64,000 nucleotides of DNA, from contig MKTS01000016.1 in NCBI GenBank assembly GCA_001898335.1, positions 1-64,000 of the forward strand. Reading direction: 5' to 3'. The notes under the pieces are model-generated. The model had not been told where the DNA came from. It saw only the letters and a list, made by a program, of their open reading frames with translations, and did not search any database. The position numbers and the translations under genes were made by a program. The DNA comes from Mucilaginibacter sp. 44-25 (lineage in GTDB: Bacteria; Bacteroidota; Bacteroidia; Sphingobacteriales; Sphingobacteriaceae). Positions 17,108-25,036 of this stretch are shown in pieces. The stretch's first letter is position 1, and each line of letters starts with the position of its first letter.

Positions 17108-17314
17108 TTGGTCTTCGGCAAGTCTCTCCAGTATTTTTTCGTGCGCCATCGCAATGCTGTCCCTAAACGTCTGCACGGGCGTTTTGCCAAAGCAATACCT
17201 TCCGCTGTGCGTCCGCTCATTGTTGTAATTATGCATCCATTTATCCAAGTCAGCCTGGAGTTCAGCGATGCTTCGATAGGGTTTCTTTCGGAAAGCTACA
17301 GAATACCTCGCTTT
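17090..17314 (-). pseudogene. IS481-family transposase, C-terminal remnant
   Basis: An open stretch of 74 codons with no plausible start. It encodes VAFRKKPYRSIAELQADLD, then WMHNYNNERTHSGRYCFGKTP and VQTF, the distinctive C-terminus of IS481-type DDE transposases; the catalytic D, D and E residues and the HTH domain are missing. A TAA precedes it at 17315-17317. TGTCAGATGTATTCTGTG (17017-17034), beyond the stop, resembles an IS end. The other end was not found, so this is a decayed partial insertion. Confidence 0.75.
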
Positions 17315-17386
17315 TTAAGTTCGTTGGATAACCCGGAGCTGACCTAAAGACGTAAGAATAACTTTTTTATATTCGTTAGGAAAACG

Positions 17387-18364
17387 TTAAGTAAAACTGT
17401 GCTTACTCATCCAAAATTCACTTAAATCCTTATACCCTTTATAGAACTGTTCCCAACTTGCAACATTAAAATCTTCCTCCAGGTTAGCTGCGATTGCATG
17501 GGTCGCCAAGAAGCCGGCTTCATCGTTATCCATGAAAAGAAAAACATATTTGACCTGCCCTTCGAAAGCTTTTATCTTTTCACACGCTTCACCAACTAAC
17601 GAAGTTGAATTTAAAATGTAACTATGATTAGTAGGATGCATTCTGCCTTTTAATTGCAACAAGGTTAGAAAATCCCAAAAGCCTTCAAACACGTCTGCGG
17701 CGTTTGTATCTTCTTTGATGGTAAGGATGCGTGTTGATGCTTTCTGCCCTATACAAGTTTTGAAGCTACTCCCGCTTTTGGGATTAGGTATGCTGACTTC
17801 ATATCCATGTCTGTCATTTTCAAATAGAAAGCCGGTATATTTTTTACCAGATTCCTTGTCAAGAATCCTGCCTTGGTTCAAATAAAGACTTGCCAGTTTA
17901 AGATCAATTCGACGACGGCTTAACTCTTCTTTTAATCCTTGAACATAGATACGGTCATCTATATCCACGATCTTGTACCTGGGTTCCGTTGGCTTTATGT
18001 TCGCTGGCTTTGCTCTGAGTAATCGAGTATTATCAGTATCATCTTTAATGGAGCTAGAGACCAAAGATTTGACCGCCTCTAAGGCTTCCTTGATGCCAAA
18101 ACGTCTATCCTTGAAATGATAGTCGCACCATAGGTCAAGAATGTCACCACCATTGCTTTGCTTTTGATGTGCAAATGTATTGCTGATACCGAAGTCATGC
18201 CATGAGTTTTTCTTTGCATTTATTTTAAAGGAAGCTGTTTTTTCATCCGGCCTGAATGGTGAGTAATACCATTTGTCGCCTTGGCGGTCAGTATGGGAAT
18301 AACGGGCACCGAGCTTTTCTGCCAGTACTTCAACAGGAATATTTTTAGCTTCGTTGATCTGCAT
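17387..18364 (-). CDS. Toprim-domain primase-like protein of mobilizable element
   Basis: A 325-residue protein. The N-terminus (YYSPFRPDEKTASFKIN, then SWHDFG and GGDILDLW) matches the CHC2-like primase N-terminal domain but lacks the zinc cysteines. The Toprim core is at about 215-300: an Ile-Lys-Glu motif (TIKEDTNAADVFEGFWD) and FLFMDNDEAG, the acidic DxDxxG-type motif. Such genes sit beside integrases in Bacteroidota mobilizable elements and may prime replication of the transferred strand. It is downstream of the AlpA-like gene at 18449-18661. Confidence 0.8.
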   Translation of the reverse strand: MQINEAKNIPVEVLAEKLGARYSHTDRQGDKWYYSPFRPDEKTASFKINAKKNSWHDFGISNTFAHQKQSNGGDILDLWCDYHFKDRRFGIKEALEAVKSLVSSSIKDDTDNTRLLRAKPANIKPTEPRYKIVDIDDRIYVQGLKEELSRRRIDLKLASLYLNQGRILDKESGKKYTGFLFENDRHGYEVSIPNPKSGSSFKTCIGQKASTRILTIKEDTNAADVFEGFWDFLTLLQLKGRMHPTNHSYILNSTSLVGEACEKIKAFEGQVKYVFLFMDNDEAGFLATHAIAANLEEDFNVASWEQFYKGYKDLSEFWMSKHSFT

Positions 18365-18448
18365 GTATTTCCTTTTCGCAAAAATGTATCAACGCGAACA
18401 AACGAAGTTTGCGTTGTAGGTCTAAATGTATTGAACTTGTGAAAGCGC

Positions 18449-18661
18449 TTAGTTGCGCCCTTCTTTTGCTTTGTCTTCACAAAGCTTTCTAATGTCGGCA
18501 ACCAGCCAAGCGGTTACCCCTTTACTTAGCTTATAGGGCGCTGGAAATTCTCCCGATTTCACACCATCCCACCATAATGTTTCACTTACAGGATAAGCTT
18601 TCAGAACAGTTGGCAATCTCATAAAAGCGTAATCTGGCAAATTCTTCATTCTCGTCTCCAC
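18449..18661 (-). CDS. AlpA-like small DNA-binding protein (excisionase/regulator)
   Basis: Seventy residues. The pattern FMRLPTVLKAYPVSETLWWDGVKSGEFPAPYKLSKG...AWLVADI is that of AlpA/phage regulatory winged-helix proteins, which control or assist integrase excision. It lies 84 bases upstream of the Toprim gene on the same strand and downstream of the integrase. Start at the ATG at 18661; Met5 is possible. Confidence 0.75.
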   Translation of the reverse strand: METRMKNLPDYAFMRLPTVLKAYPVSETLWWDGVKSGEFPAPYKLSKGVTAWLVADIRKLCEDKAKEGRN

Positions 18662-18679
18662 GTTATGGCGGTGGCACTA

Positions 18680-18735
18680 TGCACAAATAACCATAGGTTG
18701 TCAAGGATTATATTCCTATTACCTATAGGACGGCA
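18680..18735. promoter_or_regulatory. Candidate operator/integrase arm region with ACCTAT motifs
   Basis: AACCATAGGTTG (about 18687-18698) is a near-palindrome, and TCCTATTACCTATAGGA (about 18714-18730) is an inverted repeat. ATTACCTATA is nearly repeated, in inverted orientation, as TATAGGTAAC at about 20464 beside the integrase start. Shared sites on both sides of the integrase fit AlpA or integrase arm binding. Confidence 0.35.
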
Positions 18736-18930
18736 CCGGATGGCATAGGAGATAAGTTCATAATAATAATCAATTATCATAAAAGAATACCTACGGGGTG
18801 TGTCACAGGTTAAACGCGAATCAAGCGGATTGCCCCCTCGCTTTAATTCGCGAAACTGATGGTAATTGGCAGGTGGAAATCAGGGGCAAAAAGAAGCCCA
18901 AGCTGCTGCCTAAGCTTCTTTTTCTAATAA

Positions 18931-19146
18931 CTAATCAGCCTTACTGTAGTGTTTAATGATCTCGTCTTTCCACCATCTGCGAATACGGCTGCCCGTGTCC
19001 TTGTGGGGTTGAGGAAACAATCCCTCCTTGCATCGATTGCGTAAAGCTTGTGATTTGATACCCAGTTCCCGCTCTATATCCATGGCTGTTAAACGCTCGG
19101 GTAGGGTTTTTAATCGGTGTAGCAATGTTTCTGTTTGTAGGTGCAT
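18931..19146 (-). CDS. Second AlpA-like HTH protein, overlapping the integrase 3' end
   Basis: About 71 residues from the ATG at 19146 (a longer start at 19188 exists). LTAMDIERELGIKSQALRN is a helix-turn-helix, followed by EGLFPQPHKDTG and a C-terminal W-W pair typical of AlpA/MerR-like excisionases. It lies almost wholly inside the frame of the integrase but in another phase. The integrase catalytic core ends at about 19180, just before this start, so the integrase tail is probably non-conserved read-through and this protein the real product of the overlap. Confidence 0.6.
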   Translation of the reverse strand: MHLQTETLLHRLKTLPERLTAMDIERELGIKSQALRNRCKEGLFPQPHKDTGSRIRRWWKDEIIKHYSKAD

Positions 19147-20350
19147 TAATTTCCTTTTCGTTGGGTTTGTTGTGGATAATGGCGTCAATGTAATCGGCGT
19201 ATTCCTGCATCATTACTTTTCGTTCCGGCAAATAGTCTGCCCGGTCATATGCACGGTCAACGCTGTTGCGGGGTTCATGCGCAAGTTGTCTATCCACGGG
19301 TTCATGCCTGTACCCTAAGTGCTGTTTGCATACACCCATTAAAACAGAGCGGAAACCGTGACCTGTCATTTTGTATTTGTAACCAATATTCGCTAATGCC
19401 TTTAGAATGGTAGCGTTAGACATTGGCTTACGTGGGCGCGGAATACTCGGAAACACAAAATCACGCTTGCCGTTCATTTCTTTGAGTTGCGTAAGGATTT
19501 CCAACGCCTGTTTTGATAGCGGCACCTTATGCAGCTTTCGCGTTTTCATACGCTCGGCCGGAATTACCCAAAGGGCTTGCTCAAAATCAATTTCGCACCA
19601 CCGGGCTTCAATCAGCTCACTTGTTCTAACCGCTGTAAGCAGCATCAATTTTAAACACAGATGGGTTTGCTTATATAACCGGGCATCGTTGGTGTGTATG
19701 CTTCTCACGAGTTTAGGCAACTCATCAAGCGTGACTGCTGCATAATGTCCGAGTTTGCGTTTCTTTAAACCGTACTTCAAGCCTATGGTTAAATCTCGTT
19801 CTCCACGGCCTGTAGCAATGGCATACTGAAATATCCGGCTGCACATGCTCATGACACGCCGTGCCATTTCCGGGCCTGTTTTTTCCACTTTCTGCAAACA
19901 GGCCATAACTAAGGCCGGGGTTAATTGGCTAACTGGATATTCGCCAATTTCTTTAAACGTGTGCAATTCTAATCGCCTTAGAACATAGTTTGCATGTCGT
20001 TCAGTCCAACTGTCTTTATTAAGCTGGTGCCATTCTTCAGCTATTGCTTTAAAAGTTAAGCCGGCTTCATAATGGGCTAACTGCTTTTGTTGCTGTCGTA
20101 AAACTTTAGGATCAATGTTTTGCTTTAAGCTTGCCTTTGCTTCTTTAAGTTTTTCTCTGGCATCGGCAAGGCTTACTTCTGGAAACGTTCCCAGTGACAG
20201 GCACCGTTGTTTGCTTTGGTAACGAAAGCGATGTTGCCAATATTTGCTACCATTGGGCATGATCTGTAAATAAAGGCCCTTCCCGTCATTAATTTTGTAA
20301 GGCTTGAGTTGAGGTTTTGCGGCTTCGCATTGTAAGTGACTAAGAGGCAT
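18953..20350 (-). CDS. P4-type tyrosine integrase
   Basis: A 465-residue site-specific recombinase. The N-terminal arm-binding DUF4102-like domain (YKINDGKGLYLQIMPNGSKYW, about 18-38) is followed by a core-binding domain and the catalytic domain. Catalytic residues are Arg242 (AVRTSELIEARW), His331-x2-Arg334 (TGHGFRS), His358 (QLAHEPRN) and the nucleophile Tyr368 (DRAYDRADYL). The core ends near residue 392; the last 70 residues come from the phase that overlaps the HTH gene at 18931 and are atypical for the family, which usually ends near 400-410. P4-type integrases usually target tRNA genes; the nearest tRNA is tRNA-Met at 24620. Confidence 0.9.
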   Translation of the reverse strand: MPLSHLQCEAAKPQLKPYKINDGKGLYLQIMPNGSKYWQHRFRYQSKQRCLSLGTFPEVSLADAREKLKEAKASLKQNIDPKVLRQQQKQLAHYEAGLTFKAIAEEWHQLNKDSWTERHANYVLRRLELHTFKEIGEYPVSQLTPALVMACLQKVEKTGPEMARRVMSMCSRIFQYAIATGRGERDLTIGLKYGLKKRKLGHYAAVTLDELPKLVRSIHTNDARLYKQTHLCLKLMLLTAVRTSELIEARWCEIDFEQALWVIPAERMKTRKLHKVPLSKQALEILTQLKEMNGKRDFVFPSIPRPRKPMSNATILKALANIGYKYKMTGHGFRSVLMGVCKQHLGYRHEPVDRQLAHEPRNSVDRAYDRADYLPERKVMMQEYADYIDAIIHNKPNEKEINAPTNRNIATPIKNPTRAFNSHGYRAGTGYQITSFTQSMQGGIVSSTPQGHGQPYSQMVERRDH

Positions 20351-20715
20351 TTCTGCTTCCTTTCGCTAAGTAATATTATGTAAAAAACTGTTGACAGTGG
20401 GATGAGTAAAATGATTCTTTGTCAACATTTGCACCATCATTTCGAATGCTTGCAAATAAATATAGGTAACTATTCCTATATACTAAACCCAAAAGCTGCC
20501 CTTTGTCAAGGGCATAGGGTTTTTGCAATTTTTGTAATAGGAAATTAGTCTTAAAATGGTGGCTGAGGCGGCATACAAATAAGTCTAATTTACTCTTTGT
20601 GGCCAAACGATAAATCATGTTGTAATTATATTACTTTACAACATATTGTCAACTAAAATCTAATTAAGTTCAAATTCCATGATGTGGATTTGTGATGAAC
20701 TGCTTCCTAAGAAAA
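20351..20715. other. Intergenic region upstream of integrase: candidate att/operator sequences
   Basis: No gene is supported. It holds TATAGGTAACTATTCCTATA (about 20464-20483), related to the sequence near 18714, and a perfect 9-bp inverted repeat ATGTTGTAA (20617-20625)/TTACAACAT (20636-20644). It is the likely site of the integrase promoter, and one end of the element may lie here. Confidence 0.4.
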
Positions 20716-23052
20716 CTATGCTGGTTCGACTAATGGATAAAGTCGGATCGATCCTGTACGTGTTTCATGATATGACCCAGACTTGTTCCTATCAGGAAAA
20801 CTTCCTGTATCAGGGCAAATTAAAAGCTTAGCAAATTCATAAACTTTCTCGCCAAATTCACTAACATCCGTATCAGATACTAACGAACCATCAAAATTAT
20901 AATGTGCGCCAACCTGATTTCTAATAGCTGATAGTTGCTTAAGTGTTTCGATTATGGGTTTGATTTCAAATTCTTTGGTATCAATGATCTGATATACTCC
21001 AGCCGAATCCTTTCCCAAATGTTGAACTTTTAAAACTTTAAGGAGTTTACTAGAGATGCAATCTAGTAATTCTTTAAGTACGTAGTCCTGTCTAACTTTT
21101 CGAGCAAGTCTACATTGAAATTTTACCGATAAAAAATCTAATGTGTTTTCAAGTATCGTACCCGCTAGATTAGAAATGCGCTGTCTATCATAATATGAAT
21201 CATCTAATGCATTTCTTAATTCCTGAATATCAATTTTACTGTTTTGTAACCGGATACCTGTTTCCAGCTTCCAATTTCTAAGTTCAATGAAATGCACTTG
21301 TGCAGTCGGTGCGCGATTATATCTGTATCTATCTTTCCAAGGTCTGTAATGAGTTGTTACCAAAATATGAGCAAAGTTATTTGCTTCGGTGTGCAGCAAA
21401 TTGATAAAACGATCAAGGTGATTTTCATCAACCGACATAACAACATCATCAAGTATCAATATTGTATTTCCATTGTTGTATTTTTTGGCTAGGGCCATAA
21501 AAATACAAATTCCCAAAGTGTCTAAGTGAGATTCACTATAAAGCGACTGGGGAGTGACGGATGTACTACTATAAAAATCAGCATTTAATTCTAAGGAGTT
21601 TTTAACTCCTGATTTCAAAAACAGTTTTATACCGCCAAGTTGTTCATCAGGGTGCATATTTTGATAAAATGCTTCGACATCCTTAGAAATAGAAGCCAGT
21701 TCATCATCTATAAATTGCTTTCTTGTTCCTTCTACAACCTGTAGAGCTTTCTCGGCTGCCGCTGCCAAATATTTGGCTTTTGCAGCTTTTTGTCGATTGG
21801 TGACTGACGTATTGTAATGTTGCTTAATTAAATTATGTTGATTTATTGACTTTAGAATTTTTCCTGCTTGATCTTCTAACTCTTTTATTGAAGAAACCAA
21901 TTGAGAAAGATTTTTATTTACCGCTTTGTATTTATCGTTATTTGAAATACCATCATTTATTTCATTGATAGATAATAATGTTGCGTCAGTCGGTTTTAAA
22001 TAGGGAGTAAGTTTCAGAATAAAAACTTCAAGTTGCTCTATGAACGATTTGATAAAAGTTTTTAAAGTAGATTCGCACTGTTCCTTTGTTTGTTTTTTTA
22101 TTTTATAGTTATCGTGAGCAGCTTTAAATTCTTTCATCGTTTCAACTCGGGTCGAAATCTGACTTAGTAATTTATCTTTGCTTTCAGGACGTTCACAAAT
22201 TGGGCATGTATCAATACTTTCTTTTGCTGAAATAAAGGTTTGAGCTTCTACTAAAAGATTTAAAAGTGTCCCATCCAATAAAGAATTCTGAGTTTCAATT
22301 TCTGTAATTTTCTTCAAAGCAACTTCTGTTTCTGCGATGCTTGCACTATAAGCTCTGTTGCCCTTTACTACCTCAACACGTTTACTCTCTAATTCTCGCC
22401 ACGAATTAATAACATCATTATAGGCTTTGTGAATTGATTGCTGTTGAGAAATGTCTTTACTTGCTTCTATCTTTGCCCATTCGTGGAAGGTTTCGTTTGG
22501 TGAACCTTCTGCTTCCCAAGAATTCTTTAATGTAAGTTCAGCGTTTACAATTGCTTTTCTTATTGTCTCTACATCTGCTGTTGTGCTTCTAACGGCTTTC
22601 CTTAGCTCATCTTCACCTTTAATAATATTGGCAACATCAATGTAGTCTTTAAGAGACTCGTACCGTTTTGAAGGTTCCGAATCTATTAAGCTAATTATTT
22701 GACTTCTTCTAAGGTGCCTTACTGCTGGTAGACCTTCAGTCGGATTTTTGGTGAATACAGTACCCGCATTATTTAATTTCGCCTCAAAAGTACCTTTGTC
22801 GGTTACAAGCTTGATAAGGACTTCTGCTGGTTTAGCATTTAAAGTTCTGATAAAATCTTTATCAATGGATGATTTGTCACTTATAGACCCAAGTTTATCA
22901 GTACATAAACAAACCAAAGAGTCCGCGATGGTAGATTTTCCCATGCCATTTTCACCAAAAAGCATAGTAATGTTTTTAGTCGAATCAAATTCAACAACCA
23001 AAGGTTGGGATGCACCACGAAATTTCTGTATTTTGAGTTTACTTAGCTTCAT
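20716..23052 (-). CDS. Rad50/SMC-like ATPase with zinc hook and HEPN-like motif (putative defence)
   Basis: A 778-residue protein from the ATG at 23052 (MKLSKLKIQKFRGASQ); an earlier in-frame ATG at 23166 is inside the upstream gene and rejected. Walker A is GENGMGKS (33-40). A long coiled coil carries a zinc-hook CPIC (283-286). The ABC-like signature is SESHLDTLG (506-514) and Walker B is ILILDD (531-536). Near the C-terminus AIRNQVGAHYN gives an R-N-x4-H pattern (Arg711, His717) like HEPN ribonucleases. RloC/PrrC anticodon nucleases have a comparable plan, but similarity is by architecture only. The gene overlaps its 63-residue partner by 14 bases. It is AT-rich and lies at the edge of the mobile region, so phage defence is the likeliest role (inference). 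Confidence 0.75.
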   Translation of the reverse strand: MKLSKLKIQKFRGASQPLVVEFDSTKNITMLFGENGMGKSTIADSLVCLCTDKLGSISDKSSIDKDFIRTLNAKPAEVLIKLVTDKGTFEAKLNNAGTVFTKNPTEGLPAVRHLRRSQIISLIDSEPSKRYESLKDYIDVANIIKGEDELRKAVRSTTADVETIRKAIVNAELTLKNSWEAEGSPNETFHEWAKIEASKDISQQQSIHKAYNDVINSWRELESKRVEVVKGNRAYSASIAETEVALKKITEIETQNSLLDGTLLNLLVEAQTFISAKESIDTCPICERPESKDKLLSQISTRVETMKEFKAAHDNYKIKKQTKEQCESTLKTFIKSFIEQLEVFILKLTPYLKPTDATLLSINEINDGISNNDKYKAVNKNLSQLVSSIKELEDQAGKILKSINQHNLIKQHYNTSVTNRQKAAKAKYLAAAAEKALQVVEGTRKQFIDDELASISKDVEAFYQNMHPDEQLGGIKLFLKSGVKNSLELNADFYSSTSVTPQSLYSESHLDTLGICIFMALAKKYNNGNTILILDDVVMSVDENHLDRFINLLHTEANNFAHILVTTHYRPWKDRYRYNRAPTAQVHFIELRNWKLETGIRLQNSKIDIQELRNALDDSYYDRQRISNLAGTILENTLDFLSVKFQCRLARKVRQDYVLKELLDCISSKLLKVLKVQHLGKDSAGVYQIIDTKEFEIKPIIETLKQLSAIRNQVGAHYNFDGSLVSDTDVSEFGEKVYEFAKLLICPDTGSFPDRNKSGSYHETRTGSIRLYPLVEPA

Positions 23053-23230
23053 TTTCTTTTGGTAAAGTTGAATTGTATGTTTCAGTAAAAGCGGCAATCC
23101 AATCAGTGTCTTTAAGTTTACCCTCGGAAAGCTTATTCTGTAATGCGCTTGATTTTTCTGAAACAATCACTTTCTCGTCTACCAACGCGGTTAAAATTTT
23201 TTGACTAAGCTTTTTGTTTATATCTTCCAT
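23039..23230 (-). CDS. Small partner of the Rad50-like ATPase
   Basis: A 63-residue acidic, helical protein (MEDINKKLSQKILTALVDE) with no recognised motif. It is immediately upstream of the ATPase and overlaps its start by 14 bases, so the pair is translationally coupled. Small middle components are known next to SMC-like ATPases in ABC three-component systems, but no match can be claimed. Confidence 0.65.
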   Translation of the reverse strand: MEDINKKLSQKILTALVDEKVIVSEKSSALQNKLSEGKLKDTDWIAAFTETYNSTLPKENEAK

Positions 23231-23472
23231 TAGCTATCCTAAAACTTGATAAATTTGATTATTTTATAATACGCTTAGCTTAAAAAATAATCGGATTCAA
23301 TTGAAAATTAAATAGTTACCTAACGTAATAATGAGGCAATGACCACCCTGATCTTACAACAGTCAAAAGTTTGAAATTTCAATATTTACAAAGCAGAAAT
23401 GAACGTCTATTACTCATATTATCAAAAGATGGTATAATAGAGCAAATTAACGTGCTAACTAACATCTTGAAA

Positions 23473-23694
23473 TTAACGGTCATGTCCACGTGATTGCTCG
23501 CGTATTTTTTGCGACACTTCCCTGATCCGCTCCAATTCAGCCTGTTTTGCTCCAGCCTGCATGCCTTTAAAACGATTACTCTGGCTTTTAGCAGATAACA
23601 TTTGCTGTGCAACTTCCGGCGCTTCCTTGTTTAGCTTATACATCTGATTAAAGCCCTTGATATATTCCGGCGACGGGTCTTGTTCTTCCTCCAT
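23473..23694 (-). CDS. Small mobile-element protein with FKGxQxG tail
   Basis: A 73-residue hydrophilic protein (MEEEQDPSPEYIKGFNQMY). The tail FKGMQAGAKQAELERIRE...IREQS is similar to the tail of the 10475-11095 protein (FKGVQQG...AREQN). It lies 1 base downstream of the next gene on the minus strand (stop of that gene at 23696), so it is in an operon with the membrane protein and HTH gene. It is probably a remnant of a second mobilizable module. The 242 bases to its left (23231-23472) hold nothing recognisable. Confidence 0.6.
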   Translation of the reverse strand: MEEEQDPSPEYIKGFNQMYKLNKEAPEVAQQMLSAKSQSNRFKGMQAGAKQAELERIREVSQKIREQSRGHDR

Positions 23695-23695
23695 G

Positions 23696-24103
23696 TTATC
23701 TAATCTTTTTATAGCGTATAAAATGTATATCTTCGTTAACCGGTTCGAGCTCCAGTTCTTTTCGAAGCTCCGCTCTTAAATCATTAATTAGATCATTCAT
23801 ATTTACAGCCCCCCCTTTCTTCATATCGTAAGCCAATTTTTGCGCTAATTCAATTTGTCGTTTGGTTCCAAAGAGCTGCAATTCAACTAACGGCAACTCA
23901 AGTTTTCGGACTAATTCCACTGAATATTCCCTGTGCACTATATCGTAGGCAAGAATCTTGTAGCTATCAATTAAATGCTTAGTTATTATTTCTCGTCTCT
24001 TAAGTGTTTTATCGCGCTTGGTATTAAAATAATGAGCTACAACCCAGCCCACAGCTGCGATTGTAACTGTAATTGTCGTTTTTATAACATCGACTACACT
24101 CAT
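23696..24103 (-). CDS. Hypothetical membrane protein (135 aa)
   Basis: One N-terminal transmembrane helix (TTITVTIAAVGWVVAHYF, about 8-26) followed by a long basic then acidic helical cytoplasmic part. No family recognised. It is packed between the HTH gene (2-base gap) and the 73-residue gene (1-base gap), so the three form an operon. Function unknown. Confidence 0.6.
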   Translation of the reverse strand: MSVVDVIKTTITVTIAAVGWVVAHYFNTKRDKTLKRREIITKHLIDSYKILAYDIVHREYSVELVRKLELPLVELQLFGTKRQIELAQKLAYDMKKGGAVNMNDLINDLRAELRKELELEPVNEDIHFIRYKKIR

Positions 24104-24105
24104 TT

Positions 24106-24381
24106 CTAAAAGGTTTCGTAGGTAAAATCTTCGAGGTAAGCGTTTATTGAATCGCGGTCGTACAGCACGATCTTTTTCTCAGGTTGGGTAAAGCGTATTT
24201 TGCCTTCATCGCGTAATTTCTGTAAAGTTGTTTTGCTCTTAATGCGCATCATGTTCATCGCTTCTGCGCCAGATATCCATTTGTCGCTAAGCGTTTGTTG
24301 CGGCTTTTTGCTATCGATGTAGGCTTCGAGCTTGTCTATCAACGCGTAAAATGCGCGGTCTTCAAAACAGATTACTTCCAC
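24106..24381 (-). CDS. HTH (excisionase/MerR-like) protein of mobile element
   Basis: A 91-residue protein. The C-terminal half (DKWISGAEAMNMMRIKSKTTLQKLRDEG, then IRFTQPEKKIVLYDRDSINAYL) is the helix-turn-helix domain common at the start of Bacteroidota mobile-element operons, where it acts as a regulator or excisionase-like protein. It is the first gene of a three-gene minus-strand operon and is the last recognisable element gene before the tRNA-Met at 24620. Confidence 0.75.
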   Translation of the reverse strand: MEVICFEDRAFYALIDKLEAYIDSKKPQQTLSDKWISGAEAMNMMRIKSKTTLQKLRDEGKIRFTQPEKKIVLYDRDSINAYLEDFTYETF

Positions 24382-24619
24382 TTGGTTTAGGATTTATATG
24401 AAGGTAAAAACTTTAAACGGTAATACAAAATGGTTTGACCGCCAAATCACCGTTAACAAAAATCAAAAAGATTATAATATAAGCGCAGTAAATCTTACCT
24501 TTGCGCTCCATGCACCGAAAGGCGCACCGTTAACAAAACCGTTAACAAACTTTTGAAGCTGATAAAAGCCATTCCAGCAATTATCATAAAAGATTGATTA
24601 TCAGCTACAAAAACAACCT

Positions 24620-24693
24620 GGCGGGGTAGCTCAGATGGTTAGAGCGTAGGATTCATAACCCTAAGGTCGGCAGTTCGATCCTGCTCCCCGCTA
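24620..24693 (+). tRNA. tRNA-Met (anticodon CAT)
   Basis: The cloverleaf folds: acceptor GGCGGGG (24620-24626) with CCCCGCT (24686-24692), D-stem GCTC/GAGC, anticodon loop TTCATAA, T-arm GGCAG-TTCGATC-CTGCT, discriminator A. The sequence lacks initiator features (no mismatch at 1-72, no GGG/CCC anticodon stem), so it is probably the elongator; tRNA-Ile2 also reads CAT but looks different. It lies at the right border of the mobile region. Confidence 0.93.
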
Positions 24694-24702
24694 CTTGAAG
24701 AT

Positions 24703-24736
24703 GAAGGCTCTTATAACGAAAGTTGTAAGAGCCTTC
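24703..24736 (+). terminator. Terminator of tRNA-Met
   Basis: GAAGGCTCTTA (24703-24713) pairs with TAAGAGCCTTC (24726-24736), followed by TTTGTTGTT. Confidence 0.85.
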
Positions 24737-24740
24737 TTTG

Positions 24741-25036
24741 TTGTTAATACATTGTTAAATATATCCTTTGCTATTCAAACCACCAATAGATTTTTAGACC
24801 GTTAAACATAAGTACATATTTAGATCCACCCAAAAAATAACTTTAAAGATTTAGCGAAGCAAGGAATAAATTACAGGAGCGCAAATCTCCATACTCCATC
24901 ATTTCAACAATCTGATAACATAAGTACCTGAACCATGAATTGGAATAAGCTTAGGTTTTTTGCAATGACTTATTGGTTATTAATAATTATACTGTGATTG
25001 AATAACGTTATATTTAGTCAATTCAACTCATCATCC
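24741..25036. other. AT-rich gap after tRNA, nothing recognised
   Basis: I find no ORF, no second copy of the tRNA 3' end and no hairpin. An attachment-site repeat was looked for and not seen. Confidence 0.4.

Noticed and set aside
17297..17344. Short open stretch GLSNELKKRGIL beside the IS481 remnant, like an IS3 transposase piece
   Set aside because: Only about 15 codons and ends at a stop; too short to call.
20376..20618. 80-residue minus-strand ORF upstream of the integrase
   Set aside because: No recognisable domain, unusual composition, and it covers palindromes and likely promoter sequence.
24620..24693. tRNA-Met as the attachment site of the integrase element
   Set aside because: The tRNA 3' end faces away from the element and no copy of it was seen at the other side, so the link remains unproven.
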